Made by a program: the position numbers and the translations under genes. Of a stretch of 64,000 nt of DNA, positions 1 to 8,285 are shown one piece after another. The notes under the pieces were generated by a model, which worked only from the letters and a program-made list of their open reading frames with translations, did not search any database and was not told the origin of the DNA. The stretch is from Orlajensenia leifsoniae. Lineage in GTDB: Bacteria; Actinomycetota; Actinomycetes; Actinomycetales; Microbacteriaceae. Every line of letters begins with the position of its first letter. Within the stretch, counting starts at the first letter, position 1. The DNA lies in the NCBI RefSeq assembly GCF_004570845.1, contig NZ_SPQZ01000004.1, forward strand, positions 434,001 through 498,000, given 5' to 3'.

Positions 1-1
1 G

Positions 2-934
2 GTAGCCACCGAGCCGAATGCATATGGCACTCAGAAGATGCTCGGGTTCGGCATCGCATTCGTTTTACTTATCGCTCCCGCCGCGTTCGCGGACTACCAG
101 AAGTGTGTACGTTTCATGGTTGCGTGCGTGAGCGTTCTCAGCGTTGGCTTCTCCTTACTCGTGTTATTCGGGAGCGTAGCGTCGAGCTCAGGCAGGCTGT
201 CAGTGTTGGGGATGAACCCCATCGGCATCGCAAGGGTGACCGCCCTTTTCGCCATCGTTGGCGTTGTCCTTCTCGTCGTCGGGGCGCGTCCGGTTCATCG
301 CATCCTCATCGTGCTCGGTATCGTTGCATCGTTGGTCGCAACCATCACGACTGGTAGCCGCGGGCCGCTGCTCGGCGTCGTAATCGCGGCCGTATTGTCC
401 CTAATGGCTGTCGCTTCGAGGCGGCGGCTTCGGCCGTTTGCTTTGGTTGTGCTGGCAGTCGCCTTGGGCCTTGGATACTACTGGCTCCAAGCCTCAGCAA
501 ATATCGGATTCCAACGCGTCCTCGTCGGCGATGACTCCGGTCGAGGGCCGCTTTATCAGCTCGCAACCGAATTAGCTTGGCAGAGACCCGGAGGAATAGG
601 CTGGGGAAATTTCGCGTTCTACGCGCCGTCTTGGGTGGAACCTGGAAGTGTCACGCTTTACCCGCACAACATCGAATTGGAATTCTGGTTGGAAGGCGGC
701 ATCGTCGCCCTCATCGGACTATTGATGCTCGTCGGTACGGCATCGGTGTGCAGTTTCCGCTCCTACCGTGAGGGGGGGACTGCACTCCAACTCATCGTCT
801 TCGCCCTAATTGTGTTCACGGTTGCGAACGCTCAATTTTCGAGTGACATCGTTGGGAATCGTTTTCTGTGGCTCGCGCTTGGTCTCGCGTTTGCCGGCCA
901 TGTTCGGTTGAAGGAGAGGCCAAAACGGTGGTGA
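2..934 (+). CDS. O-antigen ligase/polymerase-like membrane protein, 5' truncated
   Basis: The frame is already open at base 2, so the start lies upstream; at least 310 residues are visible. It is a polytopic protein with about eight hydrophobic segments. Two membrane stretches are followed by a large external loop holding the features usual in Wzy/WaaL-type proteins: an R-x-x-L-Y region, a glycine-rich GIGWGNF motif and a YPHN motif before LEFWLEGG. The likely role is polymerising or ligating lipid-linked polysaccharide repeat units at the outer face of the membrane. The stop overlaps the GTG of the next gene. GC is visibly lower (about 55-63% per line) than in most of the window. The fold class is solid; polymerase versus ligase cannot be decided. 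Confidence 0.75.
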   Translation, partial: VATEPNAYGTQKMLGFGIAFVLLIAPAAFADYQKCVRFMVACVSVLSVGFSLLVLFGSVASSSGRLSVLGMNPIGIARVTALFAIVGVVLLVVGARPVHRILIVLGIVASLVATITTGSRGPLLGVVIAAVLSLMAVASRRRLRPFALVVLAVALGLGYYWLQASANIGFQRVLVGDDSGRGPLYQLATELAWQRPGGIGWGNFAFYAPSWVEPGSVTLYPHNIELEFWLEGGIVALIGLLMLVGTASVCSFRSYREGGTALQLIVFALIVFTVANAQFSSDIVGNRFLWLALGLAFAGHVRLKERPKRW

Positions 935-2034
935 CCCTATCCGCGGATACTCTACTCATCGTTGAGTCTGGGACGAGCGGGCATCTCCTTGTTTACGTGC
1001 GGATCCTTTGCGATCAAGCATTGGCGAGTGGGCGCAAGGCGGTCGTCCTTCTGTCAGAAGGTGCCGACCGCTCACCGGAGTACGCCCAGAATCTATTGCC
1101 ACTCCTCGGTGAGGGCGTGCGCGTGGAGTTCAGGTCCCGTTTAACCCTTCGTGTGGTGTCTGAAAGGGCCAAGGCTCACAGGGCGAGCCTTATCGTCATC
1201 CCGCACGGAGATATTCTCGGGCCACGGATGGGATTGCGCCTCGGTTGGAGGGCGAGTCCGCCAATAAGGCTTCTGGTAATGCGCGATCCACGATGGGAAG
1301 TTCCTGCGCCGCTACGGCGGAGAATCAAGAATCTTGCAAAACTGAAACTCCTCGAGCGCGCGAGCCGGAAGCGGAATGTCACCGTGGTGTGGTTACGCGA
1401 ACCCGCCTTTGCTTCGTCCGGAACAGAGCTTTTCGCCGTCGACCCCTTCATAGCCGACGCGACTTTCGCCGAGCTGGTTGCGGATTCTCAGCGGCTCAAG
1501 AAGAAGCTGGATCTCAGGCCCGACAGGTTGTGGCTCTGCATCACGGGGGCGATCACCGACAGAAAGAACGTCCCCCTCGTCCTGGAAGCGCTCAGAATCT
1601 TGGCCGAGCGAGTGGGGCGGGACCAATTCGGACTGTTGCTGTTTGGGCCGGTGCGCACGACGGCCTCCGATAAAGCCGGTTGGATTGCCTACGCTGACAC
1701 GCACAACCTGTTGATTCGGATCGAAGACTCGTTGATTTCAAACCGTGAGATGAACGCCGTAATGCTTGCGAGCGACATCAGTGTCATGGCGTACTCGACC
1801 CATTCACCGAACTCGACGCTGGGGAAGGCGTTCGCTCTCGGAGTTCGTATCGCTGTCGCTGGGCCACCGTCTGTGGTCGGGTTCGCCGCGAAAGTAGGCA
1901 ACGGGGCTACTTCAACTCTCGACGCGAGGGGGCTGGCCGAGGCGATACTTGCGACCGTTAAGTTCACCCCCGAAGTTCGCTTTGACGCAGTCTCCGAAGC
2001 AAAGTTTGCGCGTTCAGTCTTAGGAATTGAATGA
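928..2034 (+). CDS. Glycosyltransferase (GT4/GT-B-like)
   Basis: This protein of about 368 residues has a two-domain GT-B appearance. The N-terminal half starts with TLLIVESGTSGHLLVYVR, suggesting a nucleotide-sugar transferase Rossmann domain with a glycine loop. The C-terminal half begins near LWLCITGAITDRKNVPLVLEAL, the usual opening of the donor-binding domain. A GTG at 928 (or 931) is preceded by AAGGAGAGG at 911-919 and is chosen over the upstream ATG at 868, which would overlap the previous gene by 67 bases. The gene is coupled to the upstream polymerase and overlaps the downstream flippase by ATGA, so it belongs to the same polysaccharide operon. The classic GT4 EX7E motif is weak, so sugar specificity is unknown. 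Confidence 0.7.
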   Translation: MVTLSADTLLIVESGTSGHLLVYVRILCDQALASGRKAVVLLSEGADRSPEYAQNLLPLLGEGVRVEFRSRLTLRVVSERAKAHRASLIVIPHGDILGPRMGLRLGWRASPPIRLLVMRDPRWEVPAPLRRRIKNLAKLKLLERASRKRNVTVVWLREPAFASSGTELFAVDPFIADATFAELVADSQRLKKKLDLRPDRLWLCITGAITDRKNVPLVLEALRILAERVGRDQFGLLLFGPVRTTASDKAGWIAYADTHNLLIRIEDSLISNREMNAVMLASDISVMAYSTHSPNSTLGKAFALGVRIAVAGPPSVVGFAAKVGNGATSTLDARGLAEAILATVKFTPEVRFDAVSEAKFARSVLGIE

Positions 2035-3260
2035 GTGAGCGAAGAGCGTTTGCCGCGGGGGCGACCACAAATCTTGCAGCGAACCTACTTGGTGCGCTGC
2101 TAAGCGCGCTGTCGATTGTGGTCACCATCCGTTCGCTCGAAGTGGTGGATTGGGGCACGTCGGCAGCGCTTCTCGGAGTCGGTCAATTTCTGGGAAGTTT
2201 GATGAGCTTCGGGACACCGACCATGCGTATCAGAGACTACAGTCGGCTTTCCCCTCCCGAAGCTGCCGTGCGCGGAGGTGGCGAGGGCTATTCGCGACTG
2301 ATAGTCGGGGTCGGAGTCGTCGCAATCGGCAGCGGGCTGGCGGTCCCTCTTCCATTGGTCGGAGTGGTGGTGATCCTGGCTGGCGGGGTGTTCGTGAGCC
2401 TCGGGGCTACGAACGTCCTGATAGCGCAACGAAGATATGTCGCCGCCGGCATACTGCTGACGATGGAAAAAACGCTTAGCCTCACGATCGTCTCCCTGCT
2501 TGCTTTGAATGGTGGGATCGTAAGTGCGACGCTTCCGCTCAGTGTTGCCATCGCCGGCATCTCGGCAGGTGTTCTCTCGCAGGCCATGCTCGGCGCTCGG
2601 GGCAGAGCACTCAGAGACGGTGCGAAGCTTTCCAATATCGCTAGTCAATGGAGAGGCTCCTCGTACTTCGGACTCGCGAGTGTGTCGCCGTCCGTCCTGC
2701 TTATGGATGTGGCAGTCGTGGGGTCCGTTGCGGGTGGCATCGTTGCGGGGCAGTATGCCGTGGGTTCCCGCCTAGTGGCTCCCCTCAGTGTCGCCGCCAC
2801 CACCATTACAGCCGTCGTTCTCCCTCATCTCTCGACACGCAAACCAGCTCGATTCCATTTCAGAATGGGCGCGAAGTCGTCGGTGGTGCTTGGCGCGCTG
2901 GCGGCTCTTTTCCTTGCCGGGGTATGGGTGGCACCGCTGCTCCTTGAGGCAGTTCTGGGGTCGGAGTATCGAGATGCCGCCGGGGCAGTGCGGTTCTTCA
3001 TACTTAATGCCGGTATCGTTTTACTGACGCGAACCGGAGTCTCTGTCCTGCAGGCCTGGGGCTTCGAACGTTCCGCCGGCCTATTGGTTGCAGGTCAGGT
3101 CGCCCTATGCATGGTGGGCCTAGTTCCGGGTGCGATAGTCGCGGGGCCAACGGGAGCGGCTGCGTCCGTTTTCTTCACGAATGCATTTCTGGCGATCGCA
3201 CTTTGGATCGCGATCAGGGCAGCGATTCGGGACGAGGATGGGCGCCATCCGGCTGTCTGA
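2031..3260 (+). CDS. Polysaccharide flippase, Wzx/MOP superfamily
   Basis: A polytopic protein of 409 residues with about twelve membrane segments and the layout of the MOP exporter superfamily. The N-terminal region (NLLGALLSALSIVVTIRSLE) resembles the first helix of Wzx flippases, which move undecaprenyl-linked repeat units across the membrane. The ATG overlaps the stop of the glycosyltransferase (ATGA), indicating translational coupling. It is the last gene of the lower-GC polysaccharide block. A second, unrelated-looking Wzx is encoded at 13008-14600, so two polysaccharide systems probably meet in this window. Function at family level is well supported; the substrate is unknown. Confidence 0.75.
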   Translation: MSERRAFAAGATTNLAANLLGALLSALSIVVTIRSLEVVDWGTSAALLGVGQFLGSLMSFGTPTMRIRDYSRLSPPEAAVRGGGEGYSRLIVGVGVVAIGSGLAVPLPLVGVVVILAGGVFVSLGATNVLIAQRRYVAAGILLTMEKTLSLTIVSLLALNGGIVSATLPLSVAIAGISAGVLSQAMLGARGRALRDGAKLSNIASQWRGSSYFGLASVSPSVLLMDVAVVGSVAGGIVAGQYAVGSRLVAPLSVAATTITAVVLPHLSTRKPARFHFRMGAKSSVVLGALAALFLAGVWVAPLLLEAVLGSEYRDAAGAVRFFILNAGIVLLTRTGVSVLQAWGFERSAGLLVAGQVALCMVGLVPGAIVAGPTGAAASVFFTNAFLAIALWIAIRAAIRDEDGRHPAV

Positions 3261-3487
3261 CCACCTGATGTGGGGCCCAGCGCCGGTTGCGAGCAACCCA
3301 TTTGTGATCCGACGTACAGGCACTATGGCCTTTACCGACGTTGAGGCGAGCGGCTTGAGAATGTCAGGCTCTTTCACGACGACAGGGATTTCTTAAACGT
3401 TACGGGGCTTGGGGCGAGGCGACGGGCGTCGAGGTGCCTGATTGGATCGCCAAATCCAGTCGAGCCGTGTGGGTCCGGAGCGCTGGC

Positions 3488-5323
3488 TTACGGGGTCGGG
3501 CCACAATTGAAACCCTTCGAAGTAATGGGGGTCGGTGTCACCATCGGGGTCACAGCCGCGGCAAGTTCTCTTTCTTCAGTGCCGGGCGTCGTGAAGGAGA
3601 AATGCACAGAAGTTGCGCCGCCCGGGGCGATGACAACGGGTACCTTGCCAACGGGATACTGAGTGTCGTGGAGCGCCGGAACGTCCTGATCTACTCCGTC
3701 GACGGTCAATCCGGTGATCGTCGATCCGGGGGGCGCGTAGAGCATAAGGATGACCCGTTGCTCGCCGGGCTGGAGCTTCTCCCTCTCCCATTGGCCCGTG
3801 ATCGACACCGACAGATCTTCGGCATCGGTAGGCACGGTACTCGATAGATCGATTTGGACGCCATAGCTCGGTAATCCATCGCCGCAGATACCGGCCTCGA
3901 GCGTCACGGCTTGGCGTAGGTAGTAGTTCAATTTCGATCCGACCGCGTCTTGAAGGTAGATGCCGACTCTTTCGGTGTCGACATCGCTCTTCGGCAGAGG
4001 CCCGTTAACCTTCATTTCAGCGAACGCCCTCTGCTCGTCCTCATGAGCGCTCCACAGCATCACGCGGCGCTCGGACAATCCCTGCCCTAGTCCGGCGATA
4101 GTCGCGTTGGGCTCCAGCGAGCCGCCCATGAGCTGAGAAAATGTCGCCTGCACGACTTCACCGTAGATCGCATCCTGCGCGAGATTGTCCTCGCCAACTG
4201 CGCCGCTGTCGAACCGCGTGTACACAGTGTTGAGCAGGAAAGGCACCAGCGACTTGCTGTCGATCACGTCGCCGGTCGAGATGGTCATGGGAGCGGATGC
4301 CCGGAGGATGTAGCTCAGCGCGACCGGGTCGATCGATATGACGCCGTCGAGAGGTGTTCCGCGGAATTGGGTGAAGTTCGCCTGGATGATCTCGGCCGCT
4401 GATGCGAAGTCAGGGCGGAGCGTCGCGTTGGCGATGAAGGTTCCGTAGATGCCATCGGGGTAGACCGCCTCGGCACCAGCGGGGATGGGAACGATCGAGC
4501 CGTCGGTCTTCGGGAAACTATCGAAGCCAGCCGGCACGATGGAGTCGATCGCGATGCGACCGGCGTCGACCTTGAGAACGGCGAACGAGAGGGCAGTGCC
4601 ACCGAGCGCGCGCGACTCAGCGTTGTTCTGGAAGACGACGGCGTAGGTGCGAGGTCCGTCGGCACCGAGCAACTGGGGGACCAGCGGGATGACGGTACCC
4701 ATCGTCTCGATCGGCGTCGCCAGCTCGGAGAGTTGCGTCCGGAGGGACTTCGCAACGGCGGTGATCTGCGGGATGGTGCCCGACGTGTCGAGTTGCTTCA
4801 TCTCTTTCTGTGCACGCGCCATTGACGTCGCAGCGCGCTCGACCTCGGGCGTTGCCTTCACGAAAGGCTGTGGGTCGAGCGCGGAATCCTTGGGAACGAT
4901 CGACGCGGGGTTGATCGTGCCGAGCACGCCGACGAGAGGGCTGGCGACATCCGTCATCACGAGATTCGTGACGCTCGCCAGCTGGCGCACCGCGTGCAGG
5001 TTCGCTCCGGCTACAGGAACCAGCTCCATGGCGCGCCAGACGGGATCGCTCGTGAGCGAGGCGGCTGATGCGGTCGAGTCCGAGATCTCGCTCACGGTTC
5101 GCTGGGCCTTCTCGACATCGAATGCCAGAGCCTGCGTCTTCAGGGTCGAGATCTTCGCCTGGGCGGACTCCAGCTCGGTCTTGGCCATCCAGCCTCGGAT
5201 GCCGACCCAGGCCACGGCGGCGATGAGGAGAACCCCGAGCCCGGCGAGCGCCCAGATCCAGACGCGGCGCGTACGTCGCTTGCCTCGTCGTGAGGCGCGA
5301 CGAGTGTCCGGAAGGTCAGGCAT
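3488..5323 (-). CDS. DUF4012 domain membrane-anchored protein
   Basis: About 611 residues. The N-terminus is a basic stretch (RRASRRGKRRTRR) followed by one membrane helix (about residues 21-42); the remainder is predicted extracellular. The extracellular part matches the DUF4012 family in layout, including YAVVFQNNAESRALGG, GTPLDGVISIDPVALSYIL and a late beta-rich segment. DUF4012 proteins are common beside actinobacterial polysaccharide loci, but their biochemical role is not established. The start at 5323 (MPDLPD) places the basic region and helix directly at the N-terminus; an in-frame GTG at 5440 would add 39 low-complexity residues. Neither start has a clear Shine-Dalgarno. It reads opposite to its left neighbour and is preceded by a divergent small gene. 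Confidence 0.75.
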   Translation of the reverse strand: MPDLPDTRRASRRGKRRTRRVWIWALAGLGVLLIAAVAWVGIRGWMAKTELESAQAKISTLKTQALAFDVEKAQRTVSEISDSTASAASLTSDPVWRAMELVPVAGANLHAVRQLASVTNLVMTDVASPLVGVLGTINPASIVPKDSALDPQPFVKATPEVERAATSMARAQKEMKQLDTSGTIPQITAVAKSLRTQLSELATPIETMGTVIPLVPQLLGADGPRTYAVVFQNNAESRALGGTALSFAVLKVDAGRIAIDSIVPAGFDSFPKTDGSIVPIPAGAEAVYPDGIYGTFIANATLRPDFASAAEIIQANFTQFRGTPLDGVISIDPVALSYILRASAPMTISTGDVIDSKSLVPFLLNTVYTRFDSGAVGEDNLAQDAIYGEVVQATFSQLMGGSLEPNATIAGLGQGLSERRVMLWSAHEDEQRAFAEMKVNGPLPKSDVDTERVGIYLQDAVGSKLNYYLRQAVTLEAGICGDGLPSYGVQIDLSSTVPTDAEDLSVSITGQWEREKLQPGEQRVILMLYAPPGSTITGLTVDGVDQDVPALHDTQYPVGKVPVVIAPGGATSVHFSFTTPGTEERELAAAVTPMVTPTPITSKGFNCGPTP

Positions 5324-5509
5324 CCGAGCATTCAACCATGAGCCATCTGGGATCTTCCCGAACGACGACCCCGTGAGGGTGTTCCGGCCACGAAATGCCC
5401 CGGAATTCCCCCGCGGACTGGGGTGTTCCCGTCCAGCCACTGTTCACCATCGCTCGGTAGCATTCAGGAGTCCCGCGCTTTCGGGTAGTGCGGGCAGGCC
5501 GGGAGAATC

Positions 5510-5716
5510 ATGAGCTCCGCACACGTGACCGCTTCGCAGCGATCCACAGGGGACACCTTCGACGCCGTCGTGCTCGAAGCGCCGATCTCGGGTCTGAATG
5601 GGCTCGCCGGCCGTGCCGCGTCCGCCGGCATCCTGCTCCTGGTCGCACCGCTTCTCATCGTGGTAGCGCTCGTCGCCCGGCTCTTCGGCGCGATCTCCGG
5701 CGAGAACCGCCGCTGA
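5510..5716 (+). CDS. Small membrane protein resembling an isolated phosphoglycosyltransferase anchor helix
   Basis: 68 residues, with a good GGGAGA ribosome site at 5501-5506. The N-terminal half is polar; the C-terminal half is one hydrophobic segment, ASAGILLLVAPLLIVVALV, then ARL and a basic tail. This segment lines up with the anchor helix of the polyprenyl glycosylphosphotransferase encoded at 27096-28550 (ASGALIVLLAPFLLAVTVAV, then RL), including the Ala-Pro kink typical of the reentrant helix of monotopic phosphoglycosyltransferases. The catalytic part that normally follows is absent: the frame stops and the next gene reads the other way. It could be a remnant, a regulatory mini-protein, or an unrelated single-helix protein. 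Confidence 0.5.
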   Translation: MSSAHVTASQRSTGDTFDAVVLEAPISGLNGLAGRAASAGILLLVAPLLIVVALVARLFGAISGENRR

Positions 5717-5737
5717 CCTTCTCCGCCGGGCGCGTGC

Positions 5738-6214
5738 TCAGCGAGGAGAAGCTGACGCGGGCACGTGGCCCTGAGCCCGGCGCGGCGTCGATGTCCGGCG
5801 GGCGATGAGCGTGCCGATCAGCAGCACGAGGAGGCTGCCGATGAGCGCCCCCACGGTGTTCGCGATCACGTCGCGCACACTGGGGTAGCGGTCGGGCAGC
5901 GCGACGAGTTGGATGAGCTCGATCCCCGTCGAGAGGACCACGGCCGCCAGAGTCGAGAGCCACCACAGGCGCCGACCGAGCAGAACGGTCAGGATGATTC
6001 CGAACGGGAGGAACATCACCACGTTCGACGTGAACTCGATGATGTCGTAGGTGACCCACGGAAGGCCGTGCTCGTGGAACCAGATGATCGAGGCGTACAC
6101 CTCGTGGTTGGCCGGCTTGTCGACGGGCTCCGGCCAGAGGACGACGAGCGCGAGCACGATCAGGTAGACCGCCAACAGCACGCCGGCCAGAAGTCTCCGC
6201 CGAGACGGGCTCAT
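5738..6214 (-). CDS. VanZ family membrane protein
   Basis: 158 residues with four or five membrane segments. The region FTSNVVMFLPFGIILTVL and the following STGIELIQLVALPDR with SVRDVIANTVGALIG are the conserved signature blocks of the VanZ-like family (SNVxxFxPFG, ExxQ, RxxDxxDxxxNxxG). VanZ gives low-level teicoplanin resistance in enterococci; the molecular role of most family members is unknown and likely concerns the envelope. Its ATG overlaps the stop of the CHAP-like gene at 6211-6214, so it is the last gene of a translationally coupled trio (7940 down to 5738). A basic, low-complexity C-terminus follows the last helix. Confidence 0.85.
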   Translation of the reverse strand: MSPSRRRLLAGVLLAVYLIVLALVVLWPEPVDKPANHEVYASIIWFHEHGLPWVTYDIIEFTSNVVMFLPFGIILTVLLGRRLWWLSTLAAVVLSTGIELIQLVALPDRYPSVRDVIANTVGALIGSLLVLLIGTLIARRTSTPRRAQGHVPASASPR

Positions 6215-6792
6215 GCCACCACGTACTCGGGGTAGCCGTAGACGATGTTGGCGTCCCAGGGCTGACCGTACCGGCGCACGAAGGTCTGGTCATGCGGCAG
6301 GAAGTCCGGCACATCGCCCTCCACCGTCGCGATGGCACCCGCACTCGTCCGCTCGACGTACCCGGCGTGGAAGATGCTCTCGACGGGCCCATCGCTGTAG
6401 AAGATCACGGCGCCGTCGCGCGGCTCGGTTCCGACCTGGCCGAGAGCGCTGAAGTGCTCGTACAGCTCACGCGCGTCGCGCGTCTGCGGCACGGCGTTCT
6501 CGCGCAGCAGCCACGACACGTACAACGTGCTCCACGTCGTCGTCGCTGCGGCATCCGCGCTCCACGGGCTCGCCGCGAGTCTCATGCCGGCACTGCCGAG
6601 CGCCTCCGTCCGCACCTCGTCGAGCGTGCGAGTCGGAATCGGGGCGCTCGTGGGCGTGGGGCTGGACGCCCCACCCGCTCCGGGGACGGCGGGTGCGGCA
6701 TCCCGCGGCAGCAACGCAACCGCCGTAGCTCCGGCTGCCACCGTACCGAGGGCGGCCACGATCACCGTTCGACGACGGATGCCGCCGCTCAT
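6211..6792 (-). CDS. Secreted CHAP/amidase-like protein with serine in place of the catalytic cysteine
   Basis: 193 residues. The N-terminus (GGIRRRTVIVAALGTVAAGA) looks like a Tat or Sec signal, followed by a Pro/Thr/Ser linker. From about residue 75 it follows the order of CHAP/NlpC-type amidase domains: TTTWSTLYVSWLL sits where family members have WCxxFVSW, DGAVIFY where they have GDxVFF, FHAGYVE where they have HVGIV, then TVEGD and a final IVYGYPE. The catalytic Cys is Ser, so peptidoglycan hydrolysis is doubtful although the His is kept. Start and stop overlap its neighbours by four bases on both sides, suggesting stoichiometric expression. Domain assignment is by motif order only and is moderately sure. 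Confidence 0.6.
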   Translation of the reverse strand: MSGGIRRRTVIVAALGTVAAGATAVALLPRDAAPAVPGAGGASSPTPTSAPIPTRTLDEVRTEALGSAGMRLAASPWSADAAATTTWSTLYVSWLLRENAVPQTRDARELYEHFSALGQVGTEPRDGAVIFYSDGPVESIFHAGYVERTSAGAIATVEGDVPDFLPHDQTFVRRYGQPWDANIVYGYPEYVVA

Positions 6793-7940
6793 GGCTTCGC
6801 TCCGTTGCGGTACGAGCGCGGGTCGGCCTCGGCCACCGTGCGGGCGATCCTGTGGCCGGTCTGGTACATCGACACCACCGGGAACCTGTTCGCGACGCGG
6901 TAGATCTGCATGTCGGTTCGGAAGGCCTCGGAGTCAGGGCGGGCGAGCACGCGGGGCACGCGGTGCGCGCCGTTGACGAAGGGAACGGGCTGCACTGTCG
7001 TGGCAGCCCCCTGGTTGACGTAGGTCTCGATCCATCCCTTCGAGATGGAACGCGAGACGTGGATGCGCAGCACCACGTCGGTCCAGCGGCCCCGCCGATA
7101 GGGAAGGGACAGGTAGGGCCACGGGTCGCCGGCGTTCAGCTCGTTGCCCCGGATGACGAACTCGTCGAGCGGGTCGCTGGCCAGGCGCCTGTCGGCGTGC
7201 AGCACCAGCGGAGATCCCTGCACGTAGGGCGGGCCGTAGAACTGGAACAGCGCTATGTAGCCCGTGGCGTCGGGGCCCTTCGGATTCGCCGGATCGTTCT
7301 TGGGATAGACCGTGGGGAAGTCCGCCGGGGGCATGAAGGCGAAGCCCACGCAGAACTCGTCGCCCTCGACGATGTTGCGCCGGCTCGACGACTGGAAGCG
7401 CACCGTGGTCTTGGTCGGCTGTTCGGCGTCGTAGCGGGCGCTCTCGGGAACCGAGATCTTGGCGACCTTGCGCGCCGACCCCAGGATCGGGTCGTTGACG
7501 AGCTGCACGTACTTCGCTCCGACGACGGCACCGTGGCCGGCTTTCCACTGCTCGAGGGTGCCGTCGTACTTCGCGGCCCAGGCCAACTCGGACCGCCATC
7601 CGCCCGTCGGCAGGGAGTCCTTCTGGAATCGGTTCGCCGTGGCGACCCCGATGAATGGCGAGGTGATGGTGACGCCGTCGACCACAGCGCGGGCGCGGAT
7701 CCAGAAGACCCCGTCCGACGGCGTCGGCGTGACGTTGTCGACGAGCTTCCTGGTGGTGTTCCAGGCGATGTAGTACTTGCCGCCGCCTACGCCCTTCGCC
7801 TCGCGGGTGCCGAACTCCGGAACGCCGACGATGATGGTCACCTTGGAGACCTTCGTGCCTCCGGTGATCTTGGCGACGACATTGACCGTGCCGGAGACCC
7901 TCGACTCCGTGGCAGGCGAGATGATCGCGATGGTGGCCAT
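6789..7940 (-). CDS. Polysaccharide lyase-like protein with N-terminal Ig-like domain
   Basis: About 383 residues. Residues 1-105 look like a bacterial Ig-like beta sandwich (AIISPATESRVSGTVNV, KVSKVTIIVG). The remainder resembles the heparin-lyase-type jelly roll: FCVGFAFMPPADFP, ALFQFYGPP and GRWTDVVLRIHVSRS with KGWIETYVN, close to the block gkWhdfvl...G.ievyvnG of that fold. This suggests recognition or cleavage of an acidic polysaccharide. No signal peptide is visible at the chosen ATG, which has a strong GGAGGAG site; the upstream in-frame ATG at 7970 adds ten residues and no signal either. It heads the coupled trio with the CHAP-like and VanZ genes. Catalytic residues cannot be confirmed by eye. 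Confidence 0.6.
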   Translation of the reverse strand: MATIAIISPATESRVSGTVNVVAKITGGTKVSKVTIIVGVPEFGTREAKGVGGGKYYIAWNTTRKLVDNVTPTPSDGVFWIRARAVVDGVTITSPFIGVATANRFQKDSLPTGGWRSELAWAAKYDGTLEQWKAGHGAVVGAKYVQLVNDPILGSARKVAKISVPESARYDAEQPTKTTVRFQSSSRRNIVEGDEFCVGFAFMPPADFPTVYPKNDPANPKGPDATGYIALFQFYGPPYVQGSPLVLHADRRLASDPLDEFVIRGNELNAGDPWPYLSLPYRRGRWTDVVLRIHVSRSISKGWIETYVNQGAATTVQPVPFVNGAHRVPRVLARPDSEAFRTDMQIYRVANRFPVVSMYQTGHRIARTVAEADPRSYRNGAKP

Positions 7941-8285
7941 CGGTTCTCCTCCCTCGCGCGGATGCTGCAACTCAGTTCACATCGCGAGGGGTGGACTTCA
8001 GGGAAGCGAGTGTCGGTAGCCAGAGCCGCATCATCGGTCCAGCATCATTGCCCGTTCCCTCGCGCCGAACGTGGCCATCTCGACGAGGGCCATGTCACGG
8101 TTCTCACAAGTTATAGGGGGCATCCGCAAAGCGCAAGGACGCCTCGCCGCCCCGAGAAACGGTTGCGTGTCGATCCTGTTAACAACATGAGGCATCCGTG
8201 TTTTCGGCCTCACCGCGTTGTTAGAGTCATGCCGAATCGGCCGCCCGCACGTGCGGGTCGGGCCGTCGGTGAGCCAGGAGGCAGC
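7941..8285. promoter_or_regulatory. Divergent intergenic region, candidate promoters
   Basis: This 345-base gap separates the leftward lyase-like trio from the rightward secreted hydrolase. On the minus strand a TATAAC (complement of 8110-8115) could be a -10 element for the trio, giving a leader of about 160 bases. On the plus strand TAGAGT at 8222-8227 could be the -10 for the hydrolase. The matching -35 boxes are weak, so both are tentative. Strong ribosome sites exist at both gene starts (AGGAGG at 8276-8281 for the right gene). No coding sequence, hairpin terminator or repeat array is evident. Confidence 0.35.

Noticed and set aside
5324-5440. Longer GTG start for the DUF4012 protein
   Set aside because: It adds 39 residues of low conservation ahead of the basic region and membrane helix, with no ribosome site; it is kept only as an alternative.
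6852-8285. Upstream in-frame extension of the secreted hydrolase gene
   Set aside because: It runs antisense through the lyase-like gene. The strong AGGAGG site and Tat-like signal fix the start at 8286.
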